A stretch of DNA of 64,000 nucleotides from Stappia indica (GTDB lineage: Bacteria; Pseudomonadota; Alphaproteobacteria; Rhizobiales; Stappiaceae), in assembly GCF_009789575.1 (NCBI RefSeq), contig NZ_CP046908.1, positions 744,001 to 808,000 of the forward strand, read 5' to 3'. Numbering within the stretch: the first letter of the stretch is position 1; each line of letters starts with the position of its first letter. This document shows positions 50,084-61,418 of the stretch, one piece after another. The notes under the pieces were generated by a model that had not been told where the DNA came from, did not search any database, and saw only the letters and a list, made by a program, of their open reading frames with translations. The position numbers were made by a program, and so were the translations under genes.

Positions 50084-50746
50084 TCAGTTGCCGCCGCTCG
50101 CCTTCGCAGCGGCGGCCTCATGCGCCGCATCCAGCCGGCCTTCGTCCTGGAAGACGCGCTGGAAGCTCGGCCGGGACGTGATGCGCTCGGCATAGTCGGT
50201 GAAGACCGGCAGGTCCGGCACCAGCTTGAACATCAGCGTCCAGCGCAGCGTCGAGCCCCAATGGATGTCGGCAACGGTGATCTCGTCGCCCAGAAGATAG
50301 GGCGCCTTGCCGAGCTGCTCGGCCAGGGTCTCCATCACCTGGTCATAGGTGCCATAGGGCGACTGCGGGCCGGGATCGTGGCCGAGCGCCTTGTCCACCA
50401 CCGCCGGTTCGAAACTGGCGGCATAGAACACCATCCAGCGCAGATAGGCGCCGCGGCGCGGATCGCCGATGGCCGGGGTCATCCCCGCCTGCGGGAAGAG
50501 ATCGCCGGCATAAAGGGCGATGGCGACGGACTCGGTCACCACCGTGTCGCCATGGGTCAGCGCCGGCACCTTGCCGAGCGGATTGATCGCCAGGTAGTCG
50601 GGCAACTTGTGCTCGCCGGCGCGCATGTTCAGCACATGAAGGTCGTAGGGCGCGCCGAGCTCGTCGAGCAGCACGCGGGTGGTGCTGGCACGGCTGCGGG
50701 GCGCGTAATGCAGCGTCAGCTTGTCGGCGGAACCTGTGTCGGACAT
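50084..50746 (-). CDS. Glutathione S-transferase family protein
   Basis: A 220-residue soluble GST. The thioredoxin-like N-domain begins KLTLHYAPRSRASTTRVLLD (residues 9-28), with Ser/Arg in place of Tyr at the site that activates glutathione, as in bacterial beta/theta-like classes. NPLGKVPALTHGDTVVTESV holds the cis-Pro and the E/S that bind the gamma-glutamyl group. The C-terminal helical domain has YLLGDEITVADIHWG. It is convergent with the HIT gene (16 bp). Confidence 0.93.
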   Translation of the reverse strand: MSDTGSADKLTLHYAPRSRASTTRVLLDELGAPYDLHVLNMRAGEHKLPDYLAINPLGKVPALTHGDTVVTESVAIALYAGDLFPQAGMTPAIGDPRRGAYLRWMVFYAASFEPAVVDKALGHDPGPQSPYGTYDQVMETLAEQLGKAPYLLGDEITVADIHWGSTLRWTLMFKLVPDLPVFTDYAERITSRPSFQRVFQDEGRLDAAHEAAAAKASGGN

Positions 50747-50862
50747 GGGATCTCTCCTTGGGGCCGGACCGGCGGCGCGCCATCGCGCCGTCGCTGGTGT
50801 GGACTACCAGCCCCCTGCTGACAGCCTCGTGTCAGCAGTCCATCCTGCCAGGCCCGTTGTCC

Positions 50863-51213
50863 TCAGCCAAGATCCAGCAGCAGCCAGCCGCCGATCAGCA
50901 CCACCTCGCCGACCGCAACGCCCACCACCACCTTCTGCCGCGAGGCGAAGAAGGCGGCAAAGCCGCAGGCGGCCGCGACAATGCGCAGCGCCACCGGCGC
51001 GCTCTGCAGGGCGCCGGCGGGAAACAGGATCAGCTTGGCGATCACACCGGCGACCAGCGCGGTCGCGATGGAGCGCACGAAGATCATCACCTCGCTGTCC
51101 TCGCGCAGCTTGCCGCTGGCGAAGACGCCGAGCCAGCGCCAGATGTCGGTGGCGAGCCAGCCCGCCACCACGATCATCACATAGGGCCACCACCAGGCAT
51201 CGGCAGCACTCAT
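50863..51213 (-). CDS. azlD: AzlD-type subunit of a branched-chain amino acid exporter
   Basis: A 116-residue membrane protein with about three to four hydrophobic segments (VMIVVAGWLATDIWRWLGVF, LVAGVIAKLILFPAGAL, VVVGVAVGEVVLIGGWLLLD). It matches the small AzlD partner. Its start overlaps the azlC stop by four bases, so the pair is coupled. Such pairs export branched-chain amino acids or analogues; the actual substrate is not known. Confidence 0.85.
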   Translation of the reverse strand: MSAADAWWWPYVMIVVAGWLATDIWRWLGVFASGKLREDSEVMIFVRSIATALVAGVIAKLILFPAGALQSAPVALRIVAAACGFAAFFASRQKVVVGVAVGEVVLIGGWLLLDLG

Positions 51214-51986
51214 CGCAGCCCCCTTCGCGCGATCCGCGTGCCGACATAGGCGAGCGTGCCGCCGACCAGCCCGGTCCACAACAGGTCGAGCCCCGGCATG
51301 TAGAGATGGAACAGCGGCCCGAGCAGCAGGCCGATGGCCATCGCCGCCTTGTCGGCGGAAATGCGTGCCGCACCCCACAGCGAGCACAGGAAATAGACCG
51401 GCGTCAGCATGAACAGCGCTGCCGAGGGCAGCAGCGGCATGTCGTCCACCAGCACATAGGCAATGCCGGTCATGCAGAAGACGAAAACGGTCAGGCTGGC
51501 GCCGAAGCCGAGGAAGAACGGCAGCCGCGCCTCGCGCGGGTGGTCCTCCAGGTAGCGCATGGCCCAGACCCAGGCGGTGACGGCGACGAAATGCGAGGCG
51601 ATCAGCAGCTGCCAGCGCCGCGTCCGGCCCTCCACCCGCAAGACCGGCATCAGGGCCATGGTCATCGGCATCAGGCGCACCGAGGCGAGCGCAACGGCAA
51701 TGGCGGCCGGCACCAACCCCATGCCGGCGGTGATCGCGCCGGTGAGCACCACGACGCTCGGCAGCGCCCAGACGAAGCCGACCATGGCCAGCGTCTCGCC
51801 GAGGGTGAAGCCGCTTTCGCGGGCAAGGCCGGCATAGCCGACAAAGGCGGCGGCAAGGATGAGCGCGGGAATGGAAACCGCCGCCCGGACCCCGCGCAGG
51901 ACCCACGCGCGCGCGGGCAGCGGGTCGCCGCCGTCCGGGTGGTGGCCGGGCAAAGGTTCGGGCGATGCGGACGGGGGCGTCGGCAT
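51210..51986 (-). CDS. azlC: AzlC family branched-chain amino acid exporter subunit
   Basis: A protein of 258 residues from ATG 51986 (a TTG five codons upstream is possible). About seven membrane segments follow a hydrophilic Pro-rich start. AzlC motifs are GLARESGFTLGETLAMVGFV, ASVRLMPMTMALMPV and FFLGFGASLTVFVFCMTGIA. It works with the AzlD subunit coded directly downstream. It is sometimes called an ABC permease although no ATPase is involved. Confidence 0.88.
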   Translation of the reverse strand: MPTPPSASPEPLPGHHPDGGDPLPARAWVLRGVRAAVSIPALILAAAFVGYAGLARESGFTLGETLAMVGFVWALPSVVVLTGAITAGMGLVPAAIAVALASVRLMPMTMALMPVLRVEGRTRRWQLLIASHFVAVTAWVWAMRYLEDHPREARLPFFLGFGASLTVFVFCMTGIAYVLVDDMPLLPSAALFMLTPVYFLCSLWGAARISADKAAMAIGLLLGPLFHLYMPGLDLLWTGLVGGTLAYVGTRIARRGLR

Positions 51987-52140
51987 GAAACGAGACCGCA
52001 AGACTTGGCGCCGGCTCCGGGAGGGGGAGCGGCAAGGAGAATATCCTACCTAGCAGGTTGGCGCAGAAATGCAAAACGGCGCCGCAGGGGCGCCGTTCCG
52101 CGAGGCCGCACGCAAGCGCGGCGATGATCGTCCGCCGCCC

Positions 52141-54567
<2,427 letters not shown>

Positions 54568-54576
54568 GGGCGACCC

Positions 54577-54906
54577 CTATTTCTTTTCCATCACGCACTG
54601 CAGAGGATGCTGGTGTTTGCGGGCAAAGTCCATGACCTGAGTGACCTTGGTCTCTGCCACCTCGTAGGTGAAAACACCGCATTCCCCGACGCCGTGGTGA
54701 TGGACGTGCAACATGATGCGCGTGGCTTCTTCGCGGTTCTTCTGGAAGAACCGCTCCACCACGTGCACGACGAATTCCATCGGCGTGTAGTCGTCGTTCA
54801 GCAACAAAACGCGATACAGGTTCGGCCGTTTGGCGACGGTCCGCGTCTTGGTGACGAGCTCGTTGCCCGTGTCGTCACCATTGCCGCGCTGAGGTCCGTT
54901 GGTCAT
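54577..54906 (-). CDS. clpS: ATP-dependent Clp protease adaptor ClpS
   Basis: A 109-residue N-end-rule adaptor. The N-terminal ~30 residues are disordered, then [20 protein letters not shown], with the N-degron pocket residues in [10 protein letters not shown] and [19 protein letters not shown]. It hands substrates with bulky N-terminal residues to ClpA. ATG 54906 is the family start. Its length is normal. Confidence 0.97.
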   Translation of the reverse strand: MTNGPQRGNGDDTGNELVTKTRTVAKRPNLYRVLLLNDDYTPMEFVVHVVERFFQKNREEATRIMLHVHHHGVGECGVFTYEVAETKVTQVMDFARKHQHPLQCVMEKK

Positions 54907-55451
54907 TGGCTCTCCATCGCCCTCTGCGGGCCCCTGTCTGGCGCCCTATCCGGCAACGGGTTTCCGTCCATGAGCGGCCCGGACCCCCGTGTTGTTCTTG
55001 CGGTCACGCTCTGCGCCTTTCTCGCTTCCAAACCTCGCCGCGGCGGGCCCGCGGGCTCAGCCCGCCCGGAAAGCCGAGGAAAACCGGCGCCGTCGGCGCC
55101 GACCGGACCCTCGCCTTCCGGCTGCCGGTCCTACCAGCATGGGCGGAGTCGGAGCGTGTGTCCTGTCCGCCGTTGCGGCAAGCCGGAGATGGCAGCGTTC
55201 TGCATCCCTGTTCGGGAAATCCGTGCCGCGACCGCGACGCGAACGGTCTTGCCCCAGTTAGCCGGCCCCTTGCGGCGGCCGCTTGGGCAATCGTGCCCGC
55301 GCGCTTCGTTAATGTATGGCATCCTGCGCCAAGCTCAATGGCACGCTTGCGCATTCGCAAAAGGGTCACGCGGAATTGTCGGCAGGCAGGAGATAAGACG
55401 CTGCGCAAAACGGCGCGCTTGTGCGATTGGCGCGAAGCAGCGCGCCAAAAC
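54907..55451. other. 545-bp intergenic region with no supported gene
   Basis: Between clpS (minus) and the phasin terminator. Open frames on both strands lack codon bias or family resemblance. It must contain the clpS promoter, which I cannot define. Frequent GCGC/GCGCGC runs (for example GCGCAAAACGGCGCGCTTGT near 55400) are the only notable feature. Confidence 0.6.
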
Positions 55452-55482
55452 GAAAAAGACCCGCAGGTTTTGCCTGCGGGTC
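55452..55482 (-). terminator. Rho-independent terminator of the phasin gene
   Basis: GACCCGCAGG (55458-55467) pairs with CCTGCGGGTC (55473-55482), a perfect 10-bp stem with a 5-nt loop. On the minus strand it is followed by CTTTTTCG. It is about 48 bp after the phasin stop. Confidence 0.9.
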
Positions 55483-55529
55483 AAAAGTCCGGCGGCGAAC
55501 CGCCGGGATCGTCCTGGGAGACGTAAAGC

Positions 55530-55862
55530 TTACTTGGCGACCTTCGAGAAGGCGCTCTCGTACGGCTTGTACGCGTCCTTGGCCAGGTCGCTGTACATCT
55601 CGCCGATCTTGGTGACTTCGCCGACGAAGCCCTCATAGGCGGTCTTCACGTACTCGCTCTGGGCCTCGAAGGCCTTGTCGAGCGACTTCGCGGACACCAG
55701 CTTCTCGACGGCGGCGGAGCCGGTCTCGAAGGACTTCTTCTGGTAGTCGGCAACTTCCGAGGCAATCGCCTGGAAGCCCTTGGTCATGGCGCCGAAGCTC
55801 TGCATCATGACGTCCATGTTGTCCTTGCCGAGCTTCTGCATGTCGTCGAAATTGTTCATCAT
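55530..55862 (-). CDS. Phasin family protein
   Basis: A 110-residue phasin. These small helical proteins coat polyhydroxyalkanoate granules, set their size and number and help to recruit enzymes. The sequence (FGAMTKGFQAIASEVADYQK, TGSAAVEKLVSAKSLDKAFE, YVKTAYEGFVGEVTKIGEMY) follows the phasin_2 pattern of amphipathic helices. It is monocistronic, with a strong terminator and a promoter containing a PhaR-like box 185-210 bp upstream. Codon use is highly biased, as for an abundant protein. Confidence 0.92.
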   Translation of the reverse strand: MMNNFDDMQKLGKDNMDVMMQSFGAMTKGFQAIASEVADYQKKSFETGSAAVEKLVSAKSLDKAFEAQSEYVKTAYEGFVGEVTKIGEMYSDLAKDAYKPYESAFSKVAK

Positions 55863-56046
55863 TGGTGACCTCTGAGCGTTTGTCGTGCAGGCCTAACGGC
55901 CTTGTGAATTGCCCCGGTTTTCCGGTCCGGTCCGGCCTCGCCGGTTCCGGCACGCGATGTGCCCGAATGTCCGGACGTCAGCGGAAAATCCTCTTCGGAC
56001 CTTCCCCAAGCACGCCTCAGCGTCGAGCCTTGCGATAACAGTTTCA

Positions 56047-56074
56047 GATATATGCAATGCACAAATTTTGTCAA
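56047..56074 (-). promoter_or_regulatory. Phasin promoter with PhaR-like operator in the spacer
   Basis: On the minus strand TTGACA (56074-56069), a 16-bp spacer and TATATC (56052-56047) form a promoter pointing at the phasin gene. The plus-strand sequence TGCAATGCACAA (56053-56064) lies inside the spacer. It fits the PhaR motif TGCRNYGCASMA that I recall from Bradyrhizobium at every position. PhaR binding there would block RNA polymerase until PHB appears. Confidence 0.7.
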
Positions 56075-56463
56075 GAGTTCTTTCGCACTGCAACATAGCC
56101 GGCACAGGAAGGTTTCCTTGGGGTTTTCCCCTCACCTCGCCTGCCCCTTCCCGTCCAAGTCACGGGGATCGCTGGCCTTTTCCACCGCACTTGCACAAGG
56201 GCGACGCATTGGGCACGGTTTCGCCCGTCCGGGAGAGCGTCCGGTAACGGCGCATTAACTGCCTTTTGCGAGTCTCGGCAGCATCGGAGCCGACGACAAG
56301 TCGGCCAAAAATCTCGAAAACCGGTTTCGTGCAATGGTCGTGTTTGGACATTCGTAACCGTATTTCGGGCATGATGAGGCAAGACGCGGGGCATCCGGCC
56401 GGGGCTGGCGGGGATCCGGATCGCAACGCAAACGAAACACCTGGACCCGAGTGGGGTAAAATT

Positions 56464-58095
56464 GTGCTGAGTAAAGGTGTGCGGCGCGTCGGACGCGCAT
56501 TTGCAATGGGAACCCGGGGAGCGCTTCTGGCCGCAGTGGCTCTGGCCCTCACCGCGATGCTTTCCGCTCCCGCCTTCGCCAACTCGAAATATTCGGGGAT
56601 CGTCGTCGACGTGAAGTCGGGACGGACCCTGTACAGCTACAAGGCCGACACGGCCCGCTATCCGGCCTCGCTGACCAAGATCATGACGCTCTATGTCCTG
56701 TTCGAGGAGCTTGAGGCCGGCCGCATGTCGCTGCAGACGCCGCTGAAGGTGTCCAAGCACGCCGCCAGCCGTCCGCCGTCCAAGCTGGGCCTGAAGCCGG
56801 GCAGCACCATCAAGGTCAAGGACGCGATCATGGCGCTGGTGACGAAGTCGGCCAACGACGTTGCCGTCGTCGTCGCCGAGAATGTCGGCGGTTCCGTGCC
56901 GGCCTTCGCGCAGCGCATGACCCGCACCGCCCGCCAGATCGGCATGAAGCGCACCACGTTCCACAACCCGTCGGGCCTGCCGGACAACCGGCAGAAGACC
57001 ACGGCCCGCGACATGGCCCTGCTCGGCCGCGCGATCCAGGAGCGTTTCCCGAAGTATTACAAGTACTTCAACACCCGCGTTTACACCTACAAGGGTCGTC
57101 GCTACGGCAACCACAACCGCCTGCTCGGCCGTGTGAAGGGTGTCGACGGCATCAAGACCGGCTACATCCGCGCCTCGGGCTTCAACCTGGTCACCAACGT
57201 CAACACCGGCGGCCGGCACGTCGTCGCCGTGGTGATGGGCGGACGCACCGGCGCCTCGCGCAATGCCCAGATGGAAAAGCTGATCGCGCAATACCTGCCG
57301 AAGGCGACCCGCGGCAAGCGCACCGCGCCGATGCTGGTTGCCCGCGCCGAGACCCCGGCCGACACGCCGAAGGTGACGCCGAAGCCGCTGGCCTTCGCCG
57401 AGCTGCGCAACGTGCCCGTGCCCGGCCTCAAGCCGCAGGAACAGCTGATGCGCGTCGCAGCTCTCAGCCAGCCGGCAACCGCCATTCCGGTCGCCGCGCC
57501 TGCGGTCCCTGCCGCCCCGGCAGCCCGCGCAACCGAAAGCGCCTCCGACATCGTCACCGGCTCCATCGCACCGGTGCCGCAGAAGCCGGACCTGAAGGCC
57601 ATCCTGCGCCGCAAGGCAATGCAGGTCGCCGCTGCCGACCTGGCGCCGCAGCCGGTCGCCGCGCCGCGCTCGCCGGCCGTGCGCTCCGTGCGCACCCAGA
57701 CCATCCGCGTTGCCGCGCTCGGCGACGAGGTGGTGGCCACCGCCCTGCCCGATCCGGCGCAGGCGCAGGCACACGTGACCGCCGATCTGCCGGACGCACC
57801 GGCCAACGCCTCGGTCACCGTTGCTGCCAACAACGCCGCCGACCCGATGCCGGGCTGGCAGGTGCAGATCGCCGCTGCCGAAAGCGAGGACGCGGCCGTC
57901 AGCATGCTCAAGAAGGCGCAGGGTGCGCTCGGCTCCAAGCTGCGCGGCTACGACCCCTATACCGAGCCGGTCGATTCCGGCGGCGCCACCCTCTATCGCG
58001 CCCGCTTCGTCGGGTTCGAGACCAAGACCGCGGCTTGGAACGCCTGCCGCGACCTGAAGCAGAAGCGGTTCAACTGCTACGCAGTGTATCAGTAG
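56464..58095 (+). CDS. D-alanyl-D-alanine carboxypeptidase with C-terminal SPOR domain
   Basis: A 543-residue exported penicillin-binding protein of peptidase family S11 that trims pentapeptides in peptidoglycan. The signal peptide ends about residue 39 (SAPAFANS). The active-site motifs are SLTKIM (about residue 69), SAND (about 129) and KTGYI. A low-complexity Ala/Pro linker (about 290-460) follows and the C-terminal ~75 residues (MPGWQVQIAAAESEDAAVSM) form a SPOR domain, which binds denuded septal glycan. GTG 56464 was preferred to ATG 56506 because GAGTGGGG precedes it; either gives the signal peptide. Confidence 0.92.
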   Translation: MLSKGVRRVGRAFAMGTRGALLAAVALALTAMLSAPAFANSKYSGIVVDVKSGRTLYSYKADTARYPASLTKIMTLYVLFEELEAGRMSLQTPLKVSKHAASRPPSKLGLKPGSTIKVKDAIMALVTKSANDVAVVVAENVGGSVPAFAQRMTRTARQIGMKRTTFHNPSGLPDNRQKTTARDMALLGRAIQERFPKYYKYFNTRVYTYKGRRYGNHNRLLGRVKGVDGIKTGYIRASGFNLVTNVNTGGRHVVAVVMGGRTGASRNAQMEKLIAQYLPKATRGKRTAPMLVARAETPADTPKVTPKPLAFAELRNVPVPGLKPQEQLMRVAALSQPATAIPVAAPAVPAAPAARATESASDIVTGSIAPVPQKPDLKAILRRKAMQVAAADLAPQPVAAPRSPAVRSVRTQTIRVAALGDEVVATALPDPAQAQAHVTADLPDAPANASVTVAANNAADPMPGWQVQIAAAESEDAAVSMLKKAQGALGSKLRGYDPYTEPVDSGGATLYRARFVGFETKTAAWNACRDLKQKRFNCYAVYQ

Positions 58096-58142
58096 GACGT
58101 CAGCCCATCACCCAGATCAACTTGTCACGCGTACTGGTGAGT

Positions 58143-58853
58143 TCAATGACGATCGAGAAGCAGGTCCTTCGCCTCGTTGAGTTTGGCGGCGAGAAATCCG
58201 CTCCCTCCCTGGTCGGGATGGACGCGTTTCATAAGGCGGCGGTGCGCCGCCCGGATTTCCGCCTCGCCGGCGCCGGGAGAAAGCCCCAGAACCTCGTAGG
58301 CCTCCTGCTCGGTCATGGCGCCCGTGCCCGGCGGGCTTCCATGCCCCGCTGCGGCATCCGCCTCGAAGTCTACACGCCAACCGGGCTCCCGGCGGTCGAG
58401 ATAAGCCTCAAATAGGGCGCGGCTGTCCGGATCCCCGGACAGCTCGCCATAAAGAGCCGAAAGCTCCTCGCGCGACAGGCTGTCGAGGGTTCGCCCCTCG
58501 AAGCGACCGACCAGAACCTCGCCCGCCATGGCACCGCTGTCATGGTCGAGACGCATCTCCAGGAAAGCGGAGCGCACCGTCGAGGTCGCTCCGCTTTCGC
58601 CGTTCTGGCCCTCGCCTGCCGGCCGGAACCCGCGGGCGCGCCGCAGGCCCAGCAGCGTCAGGCCGAAGCCGCCGGCCAGCATCGCCAGATCGATGCGCCG
58701 GAAGAACAGCATCGCCGCCGCCGCGACGAGAAGGACGATGCCGCCCGCCGTCTTCATCTGGCGGACGAGATCGGACGGATTGGCCCGTGTCGTGTAATGC
58801 GCAAGCGTCAGCAGCAGGGCCAGAAGCCCGATGCCGAGCAGGAAAAATCCCAT
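58143..58853 (-). CDS. Membrane-anchored DnaJ-domain protein
   Basis: A 236-residue protein. The N-terminal third holds three hydrophobic segments ([51 protein letters not shown]). The C-terminal ~55 residues are a short J-domain ([20 protein letters not shown]), with the Hsp70-contact motif HPD in RVHPDQGG, as in TIM14/Pam18-like proteins. It likely recruits DnaK to the inner membrane. ATG 58853 was chosen; the frame opens 13 codons earlier. A VWA protein gene lies upstream on the same strand. Confidence 0.88.
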   Translation of the reverse strand: MGFFLLGIGLLALLLTLAHYTTRANPSDLVRQMKTAGGIVLLVAAAAMLFFRRIDLAMLAGGFGLTLLGLRRARGFRPAGEGQNGESGATSTVRSAFLEMRLDHDSGAMAGEVLVGRFEGRTLDSLSREELSALYGELSGDPDSRALFEAYLDRREPGWRVDFEADAAAGHGSPPGTGAMTEQEAYEVLGLSPGAGEAEIRAAHRRLMKRVHPDQGGSGFLAAKLNEAKDLLLDRH

Positions 58854-58958
58854 GCCTGTCCTCGTCTTTCGGAATCTTGCAGGTGCCGGCACTATAGTGT
58901 CTGTCGCGCCCCTGCGGGAACGCCCGCTCGCGGCAGCTTGCCACAGCCGGATCGCGCC

Positions 58959-59705
58959 TCAGCCAAGATGCTGCAGCAGCCGCTTCGCCCCGCCATCGCC
59001 CCCGCGCGTCAGCCGCTCCAGCCCCTCGCGCCCGGCCGCCGCATAGACCGCCGCCGCCTTGAGCAGCTCGGCAAGCTCGCGCGCCGAAGAGCCGTCGAGG
59101 CGGAAATGCGCGCCTCGCGTCAGCCGGGCGATCTCGCGAAAGGCGGTCTCGGCATGGGCGTCCGCCCCGTCCTGGAAGATGAAGGCCGGCACGCCGAGCA
59201 GGCCGAGTTCCCCGGCCCTTGCGCACAGCGCGTCGACATCCTCCTCCACGCAGTCGCCGATATAGACGAGCGCCTGCACCTTGCGCCGGCGGGTCTCGTC
59301 GATGGTGTGGCGGAGCACCTTGCGGATCTGGGTCTGGCCGCCGCGGCAGTCGATGCGGGTCATCAGCCGGGCGAGCGCCTCGCCGTCGCCCACCCATTTG
59401 GAGGCGGCGCACTCGCCGAAGCCGCGGAAATAGACGAGCTGCATGGCAAGCCGGCCGACCTTGCCGGCGGCGGCAAACATCTCGCCCTGGATCGTGCAGG
59501 CCCGGTCCCAGGTCGGCTGGCGGCTCATCGTCGCGTCGAGCGCGATCACCAGACGCCCGGCCGTCGCGACATCGCGGGTCGCCTGGGCCGCGCCGATGAA
59601 GGCGGAAATCTCGCTTCTGGCGGAGGGCGCAGGCGCCTTGCCCCCGCTGGTCCCGGCCGGGGCGCGGCTGCGCGTCTTCTCCATCCTGCGGTCGTCGTCC
59701 ACCAT
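58959..59705 (-). CDS. VWA-domain protein
   Basis: About 248 residues (start ATG 59705; 59726 or 59684 are possible). The von Willebrand A fold begins GRLVIALDATMSRQPTWDRA, with the MIDAS DxTxS (DATMS) conserved in part. Further strands are RLAMQLVYFRGFGECAASKW and VQALVYIGDCVEEDVDALC. No signal peptide is seen. The pairing with the DnaJ-domain gene 105 bp downstream suggests a shared function, which is not known. The family is conserved in alphaproteobacteria. Confidence 0.78.
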   Translation of the reverse strand: MVDDDRRMEKTRSRAPAGTSGGKAPAPSARSEISAFIGAAQATRDVATAGRLVIALDATMSRQPTWDRACTIQGEMFAAAGKVGRLAMQLVYFRGFGECAASKWVGDGEALARLMTRIDCRGGQTQIRKVLRHTIDETRRRKVQALVYIGDCVEEDVDALCARAGELGLLGVPAFIFQDGADAHAETAFREIARLTRGAHFRLDGSSARELAELLKAAAVYAAAGREGLERLTRGGDGGAKRLLQHLG

Positions 59706-59857
59706 CCCTCCTCGCCGTTCCAACACGCTCTGCAGTCAGTCGTCTTTGATATGGCGCCCATTGCGGAAAAATCCAAACCGCGACCGCAAAAGGCGTTAAA
59801 CACCGTACCCGGCGCCGGCACGGGAGCGGCGTCGCACACTGGAGGATACCGCAAGAC

Positions 59858-60724
59858 ATGACCAGGCCGAGGGTTCACGAGACCGTTGCAGACCTGCGCC
59901 AGCACATCGCCGCCGCACGCGCTGCCGGACACCGCATCGCCTTGGTGCCGACCATGGGCGCCCTGCACGAGGGCCACCTGTCGCTGGTGCGCGCAGCCCG
60001 CGAACAGGCCGGCCACGTCATCGTCTCGATCTTCGTCAATCCCGCCCAGTTCGCCCCGACCGAGGATTTCGACGCCTATCCCCGCGACAACGAAGCCGAC
60101 ATCCGCATGCTGGAGGACCTGTCGGTCGAGGGCGTGTTCCTGCCCTCGGTCGCCGAGATGTACCCGCATGGCTTTGCCACCGGCATCACCGTCGGCGGCC
60201 CGTCGGCAGGGTTGGAGAGCATCACCCGCCCGCATTTCTTCAACGGCATGGCCATCGTCGTTGCCAAGCTGCTGCTCGCCGCCCTGCCCGATATCGCCGT
60301 GTTCGGCGAGAAGGACTACCAGCAGCTTGCCGTCGTGCGCCGCTTCGTCGCCGATCTCGGCATCCCGACGGATATCCTCGGCGCCCCGACCGTGCGCGAG
60401 GCGGACGGCCTCGCCATGTCCTCGCGCAACCGCTATCTCGACGCCGATGCCCGCCGGACGGCCGCGCTGATCCCGCAGGTGTTGAGGCAGGCGATCGCCC
60501 GCATCGAGGCCGGCGAGCCGGTGGCGACGGTGCTGGCGGACGGCACTGCGCAGCTCGCCAAGGGAGGCTTTTCGGTCGACTATCTGGAACTGTGCGATGC
60601 CGTAACGCTGGCGCCGGTCGGACCGGACAGCACGAATGCCCGCCTGCTGGTCGCGGCAAAGCTGGGCAAGACGCGGCTGATCGACAACATGGCGGTCGCG
60701 CGTCCGACCGCCGGGTGGGCCTGA
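59858..60724 (+). CDS. panC: Pantothenate synthetase
   Basis: A 288-residue enzyme that joins pantoate and beta-alanine using ATP, the last step of vitamin B5 synthesis for CoA. The nucleotide motifs are VPTMGALHEGHLSLVRAARE (about residues 29-48), VSIFVNPAQFAPTEDFDAYP, VFGEKDYQQLAVVRRF and the KMSKS-like AMSSRNRYL. The length is typical. panB is not next to it. It is convergent with DUF1489. Confidence 0.96.
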   Translation: MTRPRVHETVADLRQHIAAARAAGHRIALVPTMGALHEGHLSLVRAAREQAGHVIVSIFVNPAQFAPTEDFDAYPRDNEADIRMLEDLSVEGVFLPSVAEMYPHGFATGITVGGPSAGLESITRPHFFNGMAIVVAKLLLAALPDIAVFGEKDYQQLAVVRRFVADLGIPTDILGAPTVREADGLAMSSRNRYLDADARRTAALIPQVLRQAIARIEAGEPVATVLADGTAQLAKGGFSVDYLELCDAVTLAPVGPDSTNARLLVAAKLGKTRLIDNMAVARPTAGWA

Positions 60725-60740
60725 ACCGGGAAAGAGCGCG

Positions 60741-61175
60741 TCAGATCAGGCAGAGTTCGGCGAGTTCCCGGCGCATCGTCTCGGGGATGTCGCCGCCGCC
60801 GGACAGCTTGCGAATATCGGGCGGCGCATCGTCCGGCGTGAGATAGCGCCAGCCCTGGAACGGACGGCGCGGCTGCGGCCGCGTCGGGTGCAGCACCGGC
60901 TCCAGCACCAATTGGCAGCGCTTGACGCCGGCCGCATCGGTGAAGGGGCGGATGTCGACGAGGTGCTGGCGCGCCTGGATCGTGCCCTTGATCACCCAGT
61001 AGAGCGAGCCGCCGTCCAGCAGCTCCTCGCGCCGGGTCGGGATCATCCTGGTGGTGTGATATTGCTCGGCCGCCTCGCCGCGCGCACGCTTCTCCTCCAG
61101 GCGGAAATCGATCCAGGCCTGGAGATCCTCGATGGCGTCGACGCCGACGCAGAGTTTGAGAAGATGAAGCGGCAT
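60741..61175 (-). CDS. DUF1489 protein
   Basis: A 144-residue protein of the alphaproteobacterial DUF1489 family: LHLLKLCVGVDAIEDLQAWI, YHTTRMIPTRREELLDGGSL and YWVIKGTIQARQHLVDIRPF are the conserved parts, ending LCLI. It is cytosolic by lack of signal or membrane segments. The function is unknown, though the MxP-TRR pattern hints at nucleic-acid-related roles; that is a guess. About 240 bp separate it from the next gene. Confidence 0.88.
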   Translation of the reverse strand: MPLHLLKLCVGVDAIEDLQAWIDFRLEEKRARGEAAEQYHTTRMIPTRREELLDGGSLYWVIKGTIQARQHLVDIRPFTDAAGVKRCQLVLEPVLHPTRPQPRRPFQGWRYLTPDDAPPDIRKLSGGGDIPETMRRELAELCLI

Positions 61176-61418
61176 GATCCCCTGTTATAGGGCTCCGCGC
61201 GCGCCGGCAAACCCGCAAGTCCCCGCCCTGCCCGCTATGCACAGGCGATGCACCCGACCGGTTCGACGAACGCCCCGCACGGGAGGAGGCCAAGATGTCT
61301 GGAAAAGAAGCAGGCTCCTGTCGAGTTATCGTTGAAATGGCATATTTCCGCCTCCAACATAGATGCGTATTGCCCACCCTGACATGTATTGCCTGAAGCG
61401 CATCGAACGGCTCTCACA

